Virus record (IMG/VR): IMGVR_UViG_3300008216_001052
Span: 1 to 26,250 of that record
Strand: one strand, 5' to 3'
Origin: a virus
DNA: 26,250 nucleotides
The notes under the pieces are model-generated. The model was not told the DNA's origin, did not search any database, and saw only the letters and a program-made list of their open reading frames with translations. Made by a program: the position numbers and the translations under genes. Each line of letters starts with the position of its first letter. Within the stretch, counting starts at the first letter, position 1. Of this stretch, positions 1-8,227 are shown one piece after another.

Positions 1-3000
1 GCCTTCACCCACGCTTCAATACTAAACGGTCTATCATCAGTTCCATCACCAAAACTCAATACATCCGAATCTGGCACTTCCACATATTCAGCACCATTCA
101 GCGTAAGCACATTCTCGTCTGTATTGGTAAGATAGAATCCTTGCGAATCTCTACCACTTGTAAGACCTTCCGTGAGTACGATTGATGCTGGTGAGCCAGA
201 TGCTGTGCCATTGTTTGAATTAGTGCTTCTATCCGTCCAAGTGGTATCATTATCATTACGCCAATATCCTTGTAGGTCACCAGAACTGGCGTAGTTACCA
301 CTATCAGCAGTAGCATCTAATGGTGTGCCTGAATTGTAGAGAGCAGTTATTTCTGATGCGGTTAGGTGAGTATCCCAAACTGCAAATTCATTAATTATAC
401 CATCAAATGCTGTACCAGATGCCGCCGCTTGCCTTCCAATAGTAAGCCCTTCTCCATAGGAATCTGCTGGGTCTGTGCTGTTTGTTGTATCTGTGGATAT
501 TTCAGTAGCATCAATATATAGTTTACAACTTGCAAGGTCACTTACATCAACAATAAGAGCATAGTGATGCCAGTTTCCATCATCTTGTGCTGAATTATCA
601 ACCCAATATCTGAAACCTGCACCAGCCAAATATAATAAAGGTTTATTCGCAGAAAAGTTTAAATGAAAAGCCTTGGCGGCACCACCGTGACCAAACACAG
701 TATTAGCAGTCGTTTTTGTTGATTTTGACCACCACGAATAAGTCGCATCTCTTGCAACATTATCCGTGCTATTTGTAACACAATCATCCACCCCATCAAA
801 CACCATAGGCTTATTCTGTCTCACAAGTCCTACTTGTGCTATGTCGGTTTCTGCTTTTACCCAGGTAGCACCAGTTATTGTGCCGTGATTCTGATTACCG
901 CTTCCATCATAGTTATAAGCACCAACACCTTCATTCATTGGGAGATATAGTTTTAGATTACTCGATGAAACGCCTGTAGGTAGTATCTGCTCAGGATTGA
1001 GATACATCTCTTGGATTTCAGATTCGGTTAAGGCAGAATTGAATATTTTTATGTTTGAGATTTTGCCAGCAAAGAATAATTGAGCAACATCATTTTGGTC
1101 TCTTGCCCCAATCCAAATTTCATCAGCAGAAGTATATTCAGACATTGTAACGCCAGACATTGATGTAGTCTTAATAGCAGAACCATCTAAATAAGTAATC
1201 ATATTTACTCCATCTGCTATAAAAACAATATGTTTCCATCCAGTTATCCCATCTGAAAGAACAGCCGATGATGCACTTATCACAGAATTTGTATTTGCTT
1301 TAAATACAAACCTTATAGTTCCATTATATAAATCGCCCTGTACCCAATCTGACTCATCTGCATTTCTCGCACCAAATAACACTCGATATTGGGCTTCTTG
1401 TCCATCGGTGGCATTAACCCACATTGATATTGAAAACGAATCTCTGAATGTAGATTGAAATGCTGAACCAGAATCAACATAATCATTAGTCCCATCAAAA
1501 CTAACCGCAGTACCAGATTTGATAGTACCATAGTTAATCGGGTCTACTACTCCGTGTGGTGATGATGTGTAGCCTGTGGTGGTGGTTGCACCGTAGACCA
1601 CTCCAATATTTCCACCACTTGTTACTTCTTTATAAGATATAGTATCGAATAACATTGTACCAGAAGTTGATGTGTTTTTAATTAGTTGAAGTTTCATTGA
1701 AGTTGTTAATGCTATTCCAAATACACTATACTGCACCCAAGAACTGCTTGATGTTCCAGTTGTTACGCCTGTTACTGTTGAGCCATCAAGAAGTTGAAGT
1801 TTAAATTCTTCATTACCAGAAGTTCCACTTTTAACATAGCCAGTTATTCTATATATTTTTCCAGCAGTTACAGTAACTGTTTGATGTGCCTTTTGATTGT
1901 CGCTACCAGTTCTTGTAACTTCTAAACAATTTCCAGATTGACCAGATGAAACGCTGTCAAGCGTAGCATTAGATACACTCCAACCAGAAGTATCAGAATC
2001 AAAACCACCATTACTAATTAATTCACTACCGAATGAATAAGATGAATTAACTTGGTCTAAAATTAAATTATCGCTTTCTACTGCTTCACCCAAATCATAC
2101 CAAGATACCAGATTGGTCTTTAAGCCACTTGACAATCCAGCATACTTCTCGGTGAACATTAATTCTTGGACTTGAGATTGGGTGAGTGCGGATGAGTGGA
2201 TGGATACGTTGGCTAATTTGCCTTCGTACATACTTCCAGTACTATACTGCCCTATTCTTGACTCAAGACCATTTAGGTCTAAATTAGCAGAACTATACGA
2301 ACCAGCAACAGAATCACTTGTTTGAACAGAACCATCTAAATATAGTTTATTATTACTCGCATCACCCCCATCAAAAATTATAGCCATGTGATGCCAAGTA
2401 TTTGCATCTGTAAATACCCATTTATTTCTATAACTATTTGCATCAACATATAGTATTATCTTGTTGCCTTCTATATCTATATCAATTTCACCACTTCCAG
2501 TATAAGCACCTATGCTAAATATCCCGTCATCACTATTTGTGTTTGCTGAATTAAACCAACAGGAAAAAGTAAGTTGATTAGAATAATTATCACCCAATGC
2601 AGTACCCAGACCAGTGCCAAGACTGATATAATCATCAGTACCATCAAAACTGGTACTCCCATCAGCCAACTGCACGGCTTGTTTCGGTTGGGCTACATCT
2701 AAAATTCTCGGTATCTGTGGGGCGTTGTCTCCATATACACTATTGGTAAGTGTACTGCCACTATTCGTACCATCATTACTTCCGTGTGCATCATCGTAGT
2801 ATACATCAAGCCCCCACCAAGACACTAAATTGGTTTTATCTACACTACCCAAATCGCTATACTGCTTATACATTATGCCTTGTACTTCAGAAGCGGATAA
2901 GGCACGACTCCAGATTCCTACGTTACAGATGGAGCCTGTAAACCATTGACTATTACTTGGTTGTCCATTACCAATGATTAAATGTGAATCAGTAGAATTA

Positions 3001-3482
3001 CAAGTTATACTTGAACTTGTATCTTCCAATGAGCCATTAACATATACTCTTATTTTATCACCATCATAAGTAAATGCTACATGATACCAAGTGTTTACAG
3101 CAAATACTGTGGTTCCTGTTGCATTTGTTCCATTTGCATCAAATCGAAGTTTGCAAGTATTAGCAGACTCCTCAAACAATTTAAACTGATTTGCTTTTGT
3201 TGCAGATGCTTCTCCCCAATCAAATATTACTGCATGGTCATCTACTGCTGTTGGATATATCCAAGCACATCCAGACTTTGCAGAAGCACCAGTAATTCCT
3301 ACGTTAGACCCAGATTCTACATAATCATTCGTACCATCAAACGAAGTTGAGCCTGTGGAGGCGTGGGAGATTGGGTTGTCTTGATGCTCCTTGAAGTTGA
3401 AAAACAACTTAAGGTTATCTCTCACATAAGTAACTATGTTAGCAAACGCACCCTTGGCAAGAGATATGCCTAATCCAAGCAT
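1..3482 (-). CDS. LamG-repeat tail fibre/adhesin-like protein (partial, C-terminus off the window)
   Basis: This open frame was read from ATG at 3482 to the left edge without a stop: 1160 full codons plus two bases. At least four complete LamG / concanavalin A-like jelly-roll units and the start of a fifth are visible. Each opens with an FDG-T/V-(N/D)DY motif near residues 46, 276, 660 and 892; the fifth is a diverged NGAEYVEVPD near 1126. Each full unit carries a W-hH-h strand and ends in a helix such as NVGIWSRALSASEVQ. Residues about 482-619 (NGGFDSDTSGW...) look like a CBM4/9-type carbohydrate-binding module inserted between units 2 and 3. LamG folds in phage tail proteins usually bind glycans, so a receptor-binding or decorating fibre is likely (inference). 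It starts 4 bp after the upstream stop, so it is probably translationally coupled. Confidence 0.85.
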   Translation of the reverse strand, partial: MLGLGISLAKGAFANIVTYVRDNLKLFFNFKEHQDNPISHASTGSTSFDGTNDYVESGSNVGITGASAKSGCAWIYPTAVDDHAVIFDWGEASATKANQFKLFEESANTCKLRFDANGTNATGTTVFAVNTWYHVAFTYDGDKIRVYVNGSLEDTSSSITCNSTDSHLIIGNGQPSNSQWFTGSICNVGIWSRALSASEVQGIMYKQYSDLGSVDKTNLVSWWGLDVYYDDAHGSNDGTNSGSTLTNSVYGDNAPQIPRILDVAQPKQAVQLADGSTSFDGTDDYISLGTGLGTALGDNYSNQLTFSCWFNSANTNSDDGIFSIGAYTGSGEIDIDIEGNKIILYVDANSYRNKWVFTDANTWHHMAIIFDGGDASNNKLYLDGSVQTSDSVAGSYSSANLDLNGLESRIGQYSTGSMYEGKLANVSIHSSALTQSQVQELMFTEKYAGLSSGLKTNLVSWYDLGEAVESDNLILDQVNSSYSFGSELISNGGFDSDTSGWSVSNATLDSVSSGQSGNCLEVTRTGSDNQKAHQTVTVTAGKIYRITGYVKSGTSGNEEFKLQLLDGSTVTGVTTGTSSSSWVQYSVFGIALTTSMKLQLIKNTSTSGTMLFDTISYKEVTSGGNIGVVYGATTTTGYTSSPHGVVDPINYGTIKSGTAVSFDGTNDYVDSGSAFQSTFRDSFSISMWVNATDGQEAQYRVLFGARNADESDWVQGDLYNGTIRFVFKANTNSVISASSAVLSDGITGWKHIVFIADGVNMITYLDGSAIKTTSMSGVTMSEYTSADEIWIGARDQNDVAQLFFAGKISNIKIFNSALTESEIQEMYLNPEQILPTGVSSSNLKLYLPMNEGVGAYNYDGSGNQNHGTITGATWVKAETDIAQVGLVRQNKPMVFDGVDDCVTNSTDNVARDATYSWWSKSTKTTANTVFGHGGAAKAFHLNFSANKPLLYLAGAGFRYWVDNSAQDDGNWHHYALIVDVSDLASCKLYIDATEISTDTTNSTDPADSYGEGLTIGRQAAASGTAFDGIINEFAVWDTHLTASEITALYNSGTPLDATADSGNYASSGDLQGYWRNDNDTTWTDRSTNSNNGTASGSPASIVLTEGLTSGRDSQGFYLTNTDENVLTLNGAEYVEVPDSDVLSFGDGTDDRPFSIEAWVK

Positions 3483-3486
3483 GAAT

Positions 3487-3789
3487 CTAACCTAAGTAAA
3501 TAATACAAAGACCAGCGTTCACAGTTACAGCACTCCAACTGCCGTATATTGTGACTCCCGCTGGAAATACGTCTGTATTAACAATAGAGTTTCCATGCGT
3601 GGATGTTCCTGTGCCTGTTATAGTGGCATTGGATTGAGTGAGTGTGGTAAAGGTAGTATCTTCAAGCATTGTAATCGCTACTACTGTACCAAGACTTGCA
3701 CCGGATTCACCATTATCTAAAACGGCTGAACCTACTTGTCCAAGTCCTACATTACCTGATTCTACTACTGAATATGATTGCATTCCCAT
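3487..3789 (-). CDS. Small virion-associated protein, 100 aa
   Basis: The start at 3789 is preceded by GGAGG with a 7-base spacer. The protein is rich in Gly, Thr, Ser and Val and has no Lys or Arg. Its C-terminal part (FPAGVTIYGSWSAVTVNAG) resembles short beta-rich structural proteins found downstream of capsid genes in marine phages, recognised from memory and not searched. It lies between the neck-protein genes and the LamG fibre gene, so a role as a small head, neck or fibre-base component is inferred. No catalytic motif is visible. Confidence 0.7.
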   Translation of the reverse strand: MGMQSYSVVESGNVGLGQVGSAVLDNGESGASLGTVVAITMLEDTTFTTLTQSNATITGTGTSTHGNSIVNTDVFPAGVTIYGSWSAVTVNAGLCIIYLG

Positions 3790-3844
3790 CTTGTTTCCTC
3801 CAGTTATGCCTTACCGAGCTTGGGTATTCTCATGGGCATATTGA

Positions 3845-4504
3845 TTAATTTGTTCCTATAAAAGCTTTTAGACTACTTGCGTACTTCCCTTCTAATAAAG
3901 TTATTTGTGCCTGAATAGCCTGTATCTCAAGCATTTCAGCTTGTGCTAATTCAGAATCTTCATCTGTTTGTATATATACCTTTAATTTTTCATTTTTTAA
4001 TGCCAATAATTGTTGCAAACATCTCGCTGCTGCACCTGTAACTAAAATATGTATAGCTTCTTGTGGAAAGTTCACTATGGCAGTTGAACTATGGGCAATC
4101 GCAGTGCTTCCATCAGAAGTAGGGACTAGGGGAACATAAACCACATTACCGGTAGCTTCACTACCATCTACAACAACATAGACCTTACTGCTTGAATAAT
4201 AGTAAATAGGATTTCTTGCGGTAGCGTAATGAATTGACCCTGAATCCTTTGCGCTTGCAACGCTACTGCTCTGTATTGGTCTTGCCTGTCTATTACTCTT
4301 ATGTATCTCCAAGACCCGTTTATCCAATACAGTCAATCCATCAGTCGTAATATCAGCTTCTTTCGAAAGCGGTATTAATTTCATGGAAGGAGTTGCTTTG
4401 ACTATTTCTGCTCCTACATCTTGAATAGCCGTAGTGATGAACGTAGTATCGTCAAATGCGGTTGTTCCAATCATATCTTCTATTTGTACTTGAAAGGTTT
4501 GCAT
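3845..4504 (-). CDS. Putative virion structural protein, 219 aa
   Basis: The ATG at 4504 shares one base with the stop of the upstream gene (TGATG), so coupled translation is expected. The N-terminal three quarters are mixed and beta-rich. Residues about 150-215 form a helical stretch (AIHILVTGAAARCLQQLLALKNEKL... then SELAQAEMLEIQAIQAQITLLEGKYASSL) with a heptad-like pattern, suggesting a coiled coil. The position between connector genes and the tail fibre suggests a neck or tail-completion protein. The family is not recognised. Confidence 0.75.
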   Translation of the reverse strand: MQTFQVQIEDMIGTTAFDDTTFITTAIQDVGAEIVKATPSMKLIPLSKEADITTDGLTVLDKRVLEIHKSNRQARPIQSSSVASAKDSGSIHYATARNPIYYYSSSKVYVVVDGSEATGNVVYVPLVPTSDGSTAIAHSSTAIVNFPQEAIHILVTGAAARCLQQLLALKNEKLKVYIQTDEDSELAQAEMLEIQAIQAQITLLEGKYASSLKAFIGTN

Positions 4505-4809
4505 CAGCTTATAGTTACCTCAGTAAATGCTGTAGAGCCAATTGCGTTATATGATGTTTCATGCACTAGAGTGTCATTTAGTATTGTTCCTGTACCCGTC
4601 CAAGAAGATGCTGCACCAGAAAGTCTATTTGTCCCCGTATCGTTTGCTGTGTATGTTAATTTTTGTAACTGGGACAATGAATCAAGAAAAACAATAGTGC
4701 CTGTACTTGGAAAATCCGCAGTGCTATCCAAGGTTATAATGTTAGACCCATTAGCTAAAGTCCCATTCGCATTGCTCGATGCACCATTGCTATTATTTAT
4801 TTCAATCAT
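4504..4809 (-). CDS. Small beta-rich structural protein, 101 aa
   Basis: It starts at 4809 in a TAATG overlap with the upstream gene and ends in a TGATG overlap with the next. The protein is dominated by Thr, Ser, Asn and Gly. It contains a segment, LANGSNIITLDSTADFPSTG then TIVFLD, typical of small beta-sandwich virion proteins. The tight overlaps on both sides place it in the connector/neck sub-operon. The function is unknown beyond likely virion association. Confidence 0.7.
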   Translation of the reverse strand: MIEINNSNGASSNANGTLANGSNIITLDSTADFPSTGTIVFLDSLSQLQKLTYTANDTGTNRLSGAASSWTGTGTILNDTLVHETSYNAIGSTAFTEVTIS

Positions 4810-5204
4810 TAATAGTCGGTCCCCTGAATATAGTAAGCCGTACCATCCCGACCCTTATTAGCGTACTTCTTACCTTCCCTGACATCTTCGTTGAATAAAC
4901 TTCTGAAGTATCCAGCTTGCCTTATTAATTCAGGCTTTAGTTCATAACCTTTAGCTATGGCATAATTAGCCAATGCTTCATGGAACTCAGCGGGAATGTT
5001 GGGGGATTCTGTCATATCCGTACCAGTTCCAGATGCTACAAAATCAGCATCAAGTTTAACGGCATGGACATTGACTGTTTTTACTTCAGATACGGAAACA
5101 AGACTAGTTGTGCTATCTGTTGCTGAGTTTTTAACAATAGCAATAGCATCCCGTTCTATCCACCAAGCGTGCTTTAAGGCACTTGTTCTAGCGTCATCAG
5201 CCAT
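4809..5204 (-). CDS. Head-tail adaptor-like protein, C-terminal half (131 aa)
   Basis: Residues 14-25 (WWIERDAIAIVK) and 68-83 (PNIPAEFHEALANYAI) match the C-terminal half of phage adaptor proteins that sit under the portal, where a P-x-x-F-H-x-A-L-x-x-Y-A helix is characteristic (from memory). The N-terminal half of that family (short helices, then YYxLxxDILEVxRVxYD) lies in the separate upstream ORF. The two ORFs overlap by TAATG and are in different frames. They may form a two-subunit adaptor, or be one gene broken by a frameshift or a base error. Confidence 0.7.
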   Translation of the reverse strand: MADDARTSALKHAWWIERDAIAIVKNSATDSTTSLVSVSEVKTVNVHAVKLDADFVASGTGTDMTESPNIPAEFHEALANYAIAKGYELKPELIRQAGYFRSLFNEDVREGKKYANKGRDGTAYYIQGTDY

Positions 5205-5470
5205 TATACATCCGTATCTATTTTTTCAGGAGGATTGCTTAATCTCGGTATTTCGTAATTATCGTAATCCACCCGAGTAACTTCTAATATATCGCTATCC
5301 AAGTTGTAGTATCTTTTATCAACAACTGTAGGAAACGTATATAGAGTTTTTAAAATTCTTGTTTTTCTACAGAACTCGTCCAATGCACGATTCAGATATA
5401 AACGGATCTGAGTCTCGCCCATTTCGGGGTGATGTTGTTGAACCAGTTCTATTATTTGTGTTTGTGTCAT
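5204..5470 (-). CDS. Head-tail adaptor-like protein, N-terminal half (88 aa)
   Basis: The sequence has a short helical N-terminus (TQIIELVQQHHPEMGETQIRL then YLNRALDEFCRKTRIL). It continues with VDKRYYNLDSDILEVTRVDYDNYEIPRLS, the usual layout of the first half of phage adaptor proteins that dock on the portal ring. The family is normally near 200 aa; this ORF stops after 88, where the next ORF begins in a TAATG overlap. The Shine-Dalgarno sequence is weak (TAAAG). It follows an intercistronic hairpin. Confidence 0.7.
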   Translation of the reverse strand: MTQTQIIELVQQHHPEMGETQIRLYLNRALDEFCRKTRILKTLYTFPTVVDKRYYNLDSDILEVTRVDYDNYEIPRLSNPPEKIDTDV

Positions 5471-5486
5471 AATTCTTTACAACTCT

Positions 5487-5506
5487 GGGGGAGCCGAAAC
5501 TCCCCC
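5487..5506. terminator. Intercistronic hairpin, possible terminator
   Basis: A perfect 7 bp stem GGGGGAG/CTCCCCC with a 6-base loop lies between the decoration-like gene and the adaptor genes. On the plus strand it is followed by a T-rich stretch (ATTGTTATTTGTTTT), which would suit a terminator of rightward, antisense transcription. On the coding (minus) strand no T-run follows, so there it may act as a partial terminator or an mRNA 3'-end stabiliser. Confidence 0.6.
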
Positions 5507-5519
5507 ATTGTTATTTGTT

Positions 5520-5936
5520 TTAACCAAATGCTATTCCGTTGGTTGTTACCTTAGATGAACTTCCAACAACATACCAATTTGTACCATTCGATACTAATTT
5601 CACCATATCTCCCGCAATGGTTGCGGAACCGAATTGGATAAAATCATCAGTACCTGCTGAATTGTCACCTGCGCCAGTTTGAGCATGAATATTTCCAACA
5701 AAGTTATTTGAATCTGCTGATAAAACTTTACATACAGCAGTATCGTATGCACTTTTTTGGATAATTGTAAACTCTAACCCAACGTTTGAAGCTGCCGGTA
5801 ATGTGACCACTAAAGCACCCGCACTTGATGGTGGAGTAAATAGTATTGTCTTTCCAGAATCGGCCTCTTGTAAAGTAGCACTTGCAGTGAGGTTTTTGAT
5901 TCCCCCACTTGTTCCGCCTAAATAAGGTCTAGCCAT
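5520..5936 (-). CDS. Putative capsid decoration/stabilisation protein, 138 aa
   Basis: A strong AAAGGAGG lies 6 bases before the ATG. The N-terminus MARPYLGGTSGGIKNLTAS followed by DSGKTILFTPPSSAGALVVTLPAAS is beta-rich and matches, from memory, small proteins encoded just after the capsid gene in many marine phages. There are few charged residues and many Gly, Ser, Thr and Val. Its place immediately downstream of the major capsid gene, 12 bp away, supports a role on the capsid surface or as a small fibre base. The exact role is inferred. Confidence 0.7.
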   Translation of the reverse strand: MARPYLGGTSGGIKNLTASATLQEADSGKTILFTPPSSAGALVVTLPAASNVGLEFTIIQKSAYDTAVCKVLSADSNNFVGNIHAQTGAGDNSAGTDDFIQFGSATIAGDMVKLVSNGTNWYVVGSSSKVTTNGIAFG

Positions 5937-5948
5937 AATTAACCTCCT

Positions 5949-7250
5949 TTATGAAATTTCAAAGAGTTTATGACTTTCAATCAGCGTTACTCCAATACCT
6001 TCATCAGACATATACTGATCCTTGACACCATCGTAAGCATCATCTGTTAAGATGTTAGCTTGGAACTTTGGCGCCCTGTATTGAGCATGGAACAGATTCT
6101 CATCCGATACAATAAGCATAGTCTTATTATATGCCTGACGTAGAGCCGGAGTTGGAATCAACTGCAACGCACCGTGAGGTGTCTCAAGAACTCTGTAGTT
6201 AAAACCAAGAGAGTCACGTTTCATGTCGCCAAGGTTTACTGTCCAACCAGAGTTACCTGCCATACCTGAAGAACCAGCCATCTTAGACCAGTAACTCAAA
6301 GCACCTGCACCACAGAAAGCACGTTTCACACCCGCTTCGGGAACATACTGGAATACCTTTTCCATATCGTCCACGAAATCACTATATGAATATGATGCTT
6401 CTGTTATGGTGAAACGACTTTGATCTGCACCAGATGCAGCACCGTGTTTTTCAATTGCTGGGATAATACCCATTGTTGTACGCACTTGATTGCTATTCGC
6501 ATCTGTTAGATCATCGTCAGAAAAGGCACCGCTTGTATGGATCGGTGAACGACCAAATAAGAATGCACGTTCTTTCTGAATCTTATGTTCCTGTGATTTC
6601 TGGTCACGAAGCCTAGCCAATTCAGATGATTCACCACGTAAAGCAGCCGCAAGGAGTGTCCCTGTGATCTGCAATGGTGTTTTGAATATCTGACACTGGT
6701 TATAAACTACTGCCAGTTCATCTGACCATGCAGTCCCGGCTACGGTACCTTCACCGTATGCGTTACCAACAATAACCAAATAGTCACCAGATTGAGTAGT
6801 CCAACTTGCTTCACCTGCGTTTTTAACCACCCAAGCATTAGCACTGGTACTTGTCACAATTCCAACACCACGTTTTGTTGAACCTGGGACTATACCATCC
6901 CACACTTCAAACATTAGCCCAATATGGCTAGCATATGAAGTATTTCCACCTTCACCTTCAAGACCAACAATAGAACTAGCAGTTAGATTTAGCGTGTCTG
7001 CTGCATTATCTGCGGCTACTGCCTGAGCAGATGAAGTTCGGACATACTGTGTTACCCATGGATTACGATGTTCAAACATTTTAAACTGCGGATCAGCCAT
7101 ACCTGAAATAGTATTTTGATTGGCAATCACAGTTGTAAAAGGCGAAACGTCAGTCCATAGCTCCTTAACTACGTTTGGACGAATGTAAAAATCTCGTCTA
7201 TCCGTATATAGAACCCCACTTGAAGTGAGGACTTTGGCATTACTTGCCAT
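5949..7250 (-). CDS. Major capsid protein, 433 aa
   Basis: This lies between the scaffold-like gene and the decoration-like gene, the standard position for the capsid gene. The N-terminal part (VVKELWTDVSPFTTVI then MADPQFKMFEHRNPWVTQYVR) resembles the capsid family that includes phage SU10 (DUF5309-like), where an SPF-h segment leads to an aromatic/charged strand. A long central helix with ELARLRDQKSQEHKIQKERAF is plausible as the HK97-fold spine region. Its length suits an HK97-fold capsid protein. The RBS is excellent (AGGAGGG, 8-base spacer), preceded by a perfect hairpin. The exact capsid subfamily is uncertain; the role as capsid protein is firmly supported by synteny. Confidence 0.85.
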   Translation of the reverse strand: MASNAKVLTSSGVLYTDRRDFYIRPNVVKELWTDVSPFTTVIANQNTISGMADPQFKMFEHRNPWVTQYVRTSSAQAVAADNAADTLNLTASSIVGLEGEGGNTSYASHIGLMFEVWDGIVPGSTKRGVGIVTSTSANAWVVKNAGEASWTTQSGDYLVIVGNAYGEGTVAGTAWSDELAVVYNQCQIFKTPLQITGTLLAAALRGESSELARLRDQKSQEHKIQKERAFLFGRSPIHTSGAFSDDDLTDANSNQVRTTMGIIPAIEKHGAASGADQSRFTITEASYSYSDFVDDMEKVFQYVPEAGVKRAFCGAGALSYWSKMAGSSGMAGNSGWTVNLGDMKRDSLGFNYRVLETPHGALQLIPTPALRQAYNKTMLIVSDENLFHAQYRAPKFQANILTDDAYDGVKDQYMSDEGIGVTLIESHKLFEIS

Positions 7251-7266
7251 TTTTTATTACCCTCCT

Positions 7267-7288
7267 AGATACCTTTATGAAGGTATCT
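7267..7288 (-). promoter_or_regulatory. Perfect hairpin abutting the capsid gene RBS
   Basis: The arms AGATACCTT and AAGGTATCT form a 9 bp stem with a 4-base loop. On the coding strand the hairpin ends exactly where the AGGAGG of the capsid gene begins. Such 5' hairpins often stabilise or set the 5' end of very abundant capsid mRNA. No T-run follows on the minus strand, so it is not a clear terminator. Confidence 0.6.
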
Positions 7289-7293
7289 TTTAG

Positions 7294-8205
7294 TTAAACC
7301 GTTCTTTTATTTTGCATCAAGCCAAGATTGAAATTATCCTCTTCAGTATACTGGGGTTGATTTTCACCGCCTCCGACACTTGCCGGTGGTGGCATATTCA
7401 CCCTATTCTGACGATTCTTCATCATCGTAGCTTTCTGCCTCGTTTCCACTTCAGCCGTACTTGGAGCATTCCTGATTCTATCTAAGGCAACAAGGTTTTC
7501 TAGGGATATACTATCGGGTGATGAGTAATACTGAATGAACTCATTTGCTCTTTCAGGTGTATACCCATATCCTTCCTGTAGATTCCGCTGCATGGCTTGT
7601 TGTTGTTGTTGAGCCATTGCTTCCTGTTGTTGTTTCTGTTGCAGTGCATACTGCCTATCCGCTTGTGCTAAACGATGTGTTTCCATGTCTTCTTGGTACG
7701 AAACCAAGTCCTCACGATAACCGTCTAAAGCATCACGGTATTTGAAACTAGATGATTCGGGGTCCATGTAGGCTTCCGATGGATCATAGTTACTTGGCTT
7801 ACTAGGACGTTCTGGTTTCTTTGGTGATCCTTGAGGTTCGGTTTTACCGGAAACCCCTTGGGTATCACCAGAGAGTGATTTTGCAACATTGTCAAGAATC
7901 CAAGGGTTCTCTTCGATATGCTTTGCGATAGGCGCCACATTCTCTAAACTCTTAAGCTTCTCTTCCATTCTGTTGTACTCACTCGCCTTTTGGTCATACT
8001 TACTTTGCCAATATTCATAGCGTTCTTCCTGTGGTTCTTCCACAGCTTCTGCTACAGGTTGCGCTTGTTCCGCACCTTCATCAGCCAAAAACATTCCGCT
8101 TTCTGGATTGAAAGAGGGGTCAAATGGCTCTAATACGTCAGTCTGTTCAACTGCACCATCGTTTGTAGTTTCCTCAGCAACGATATTCTGTACTTGTTCT
8201 TCCAT
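7294..8205 (-). CDS. Scaffolding-like protein, 303 aa
   Basis: The N-terminal 60 residues are very acidic. They are followed by a predicted coiled coil (YEYWQSKYDQKASEYNRMEEK...), a Pro/Ser/Lys linker and a Gln-rich helical stretch near residues 185-210 (QQKQQQEAMAQQQQQAMQR). It is encoded between portal and capsid, where phages of this layout place the scaffold that guides procapsid assembly and is then removed. No protease motif is visible. The start has AGGAG with a 6-base spacer. The assignment rests on composition and synteny. Confidence 0.8.
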   Translation of the reverse strand: MEEQVQNIVAEETTNDGAVEQTDVLEPFDPSFNPESGMFLADEGAEQAQPVAEAVEEPQEERYEYWQSKYDQKASEYNRMEEKLKSLENVAPIAKHIEENPWILDNVAKSLSGDTQGVSGKTEPQGSPKKPERPSKPSNYDPSEAYMDPESSSFKYRDALDGYREDLVSYQEDMETHRLAQADRQYALQQKQQQEAMAQQQQQAMQRNLQEGYGYTPERANEFIQYYSSPDSISLENLVALDRIRNAPSTAEVETRQKATMMKNRQNRVNMPPPASVGGGENQPQYTEEDNFNLGLMQNKRTV

Positions 8206-8227
8206 GCTATTCTCCTATCCGATTTGT

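Noticed and set aside
2750-3350. Plus-strand frames of 63 and 89 codons inside the LamG gene
   Set aside because: They are antisense shadows of a continuous minus-strand frame with clear LamG repeats; they have odd compositions and no RBS.
7545-7745. Plus-strand 66-codon frame over the scaffold gene
   Set aside because: It is antisense to the CAA/CAG-rich coding of the scaffold-like protein, which produces Leu/Val-rich shadow frames.
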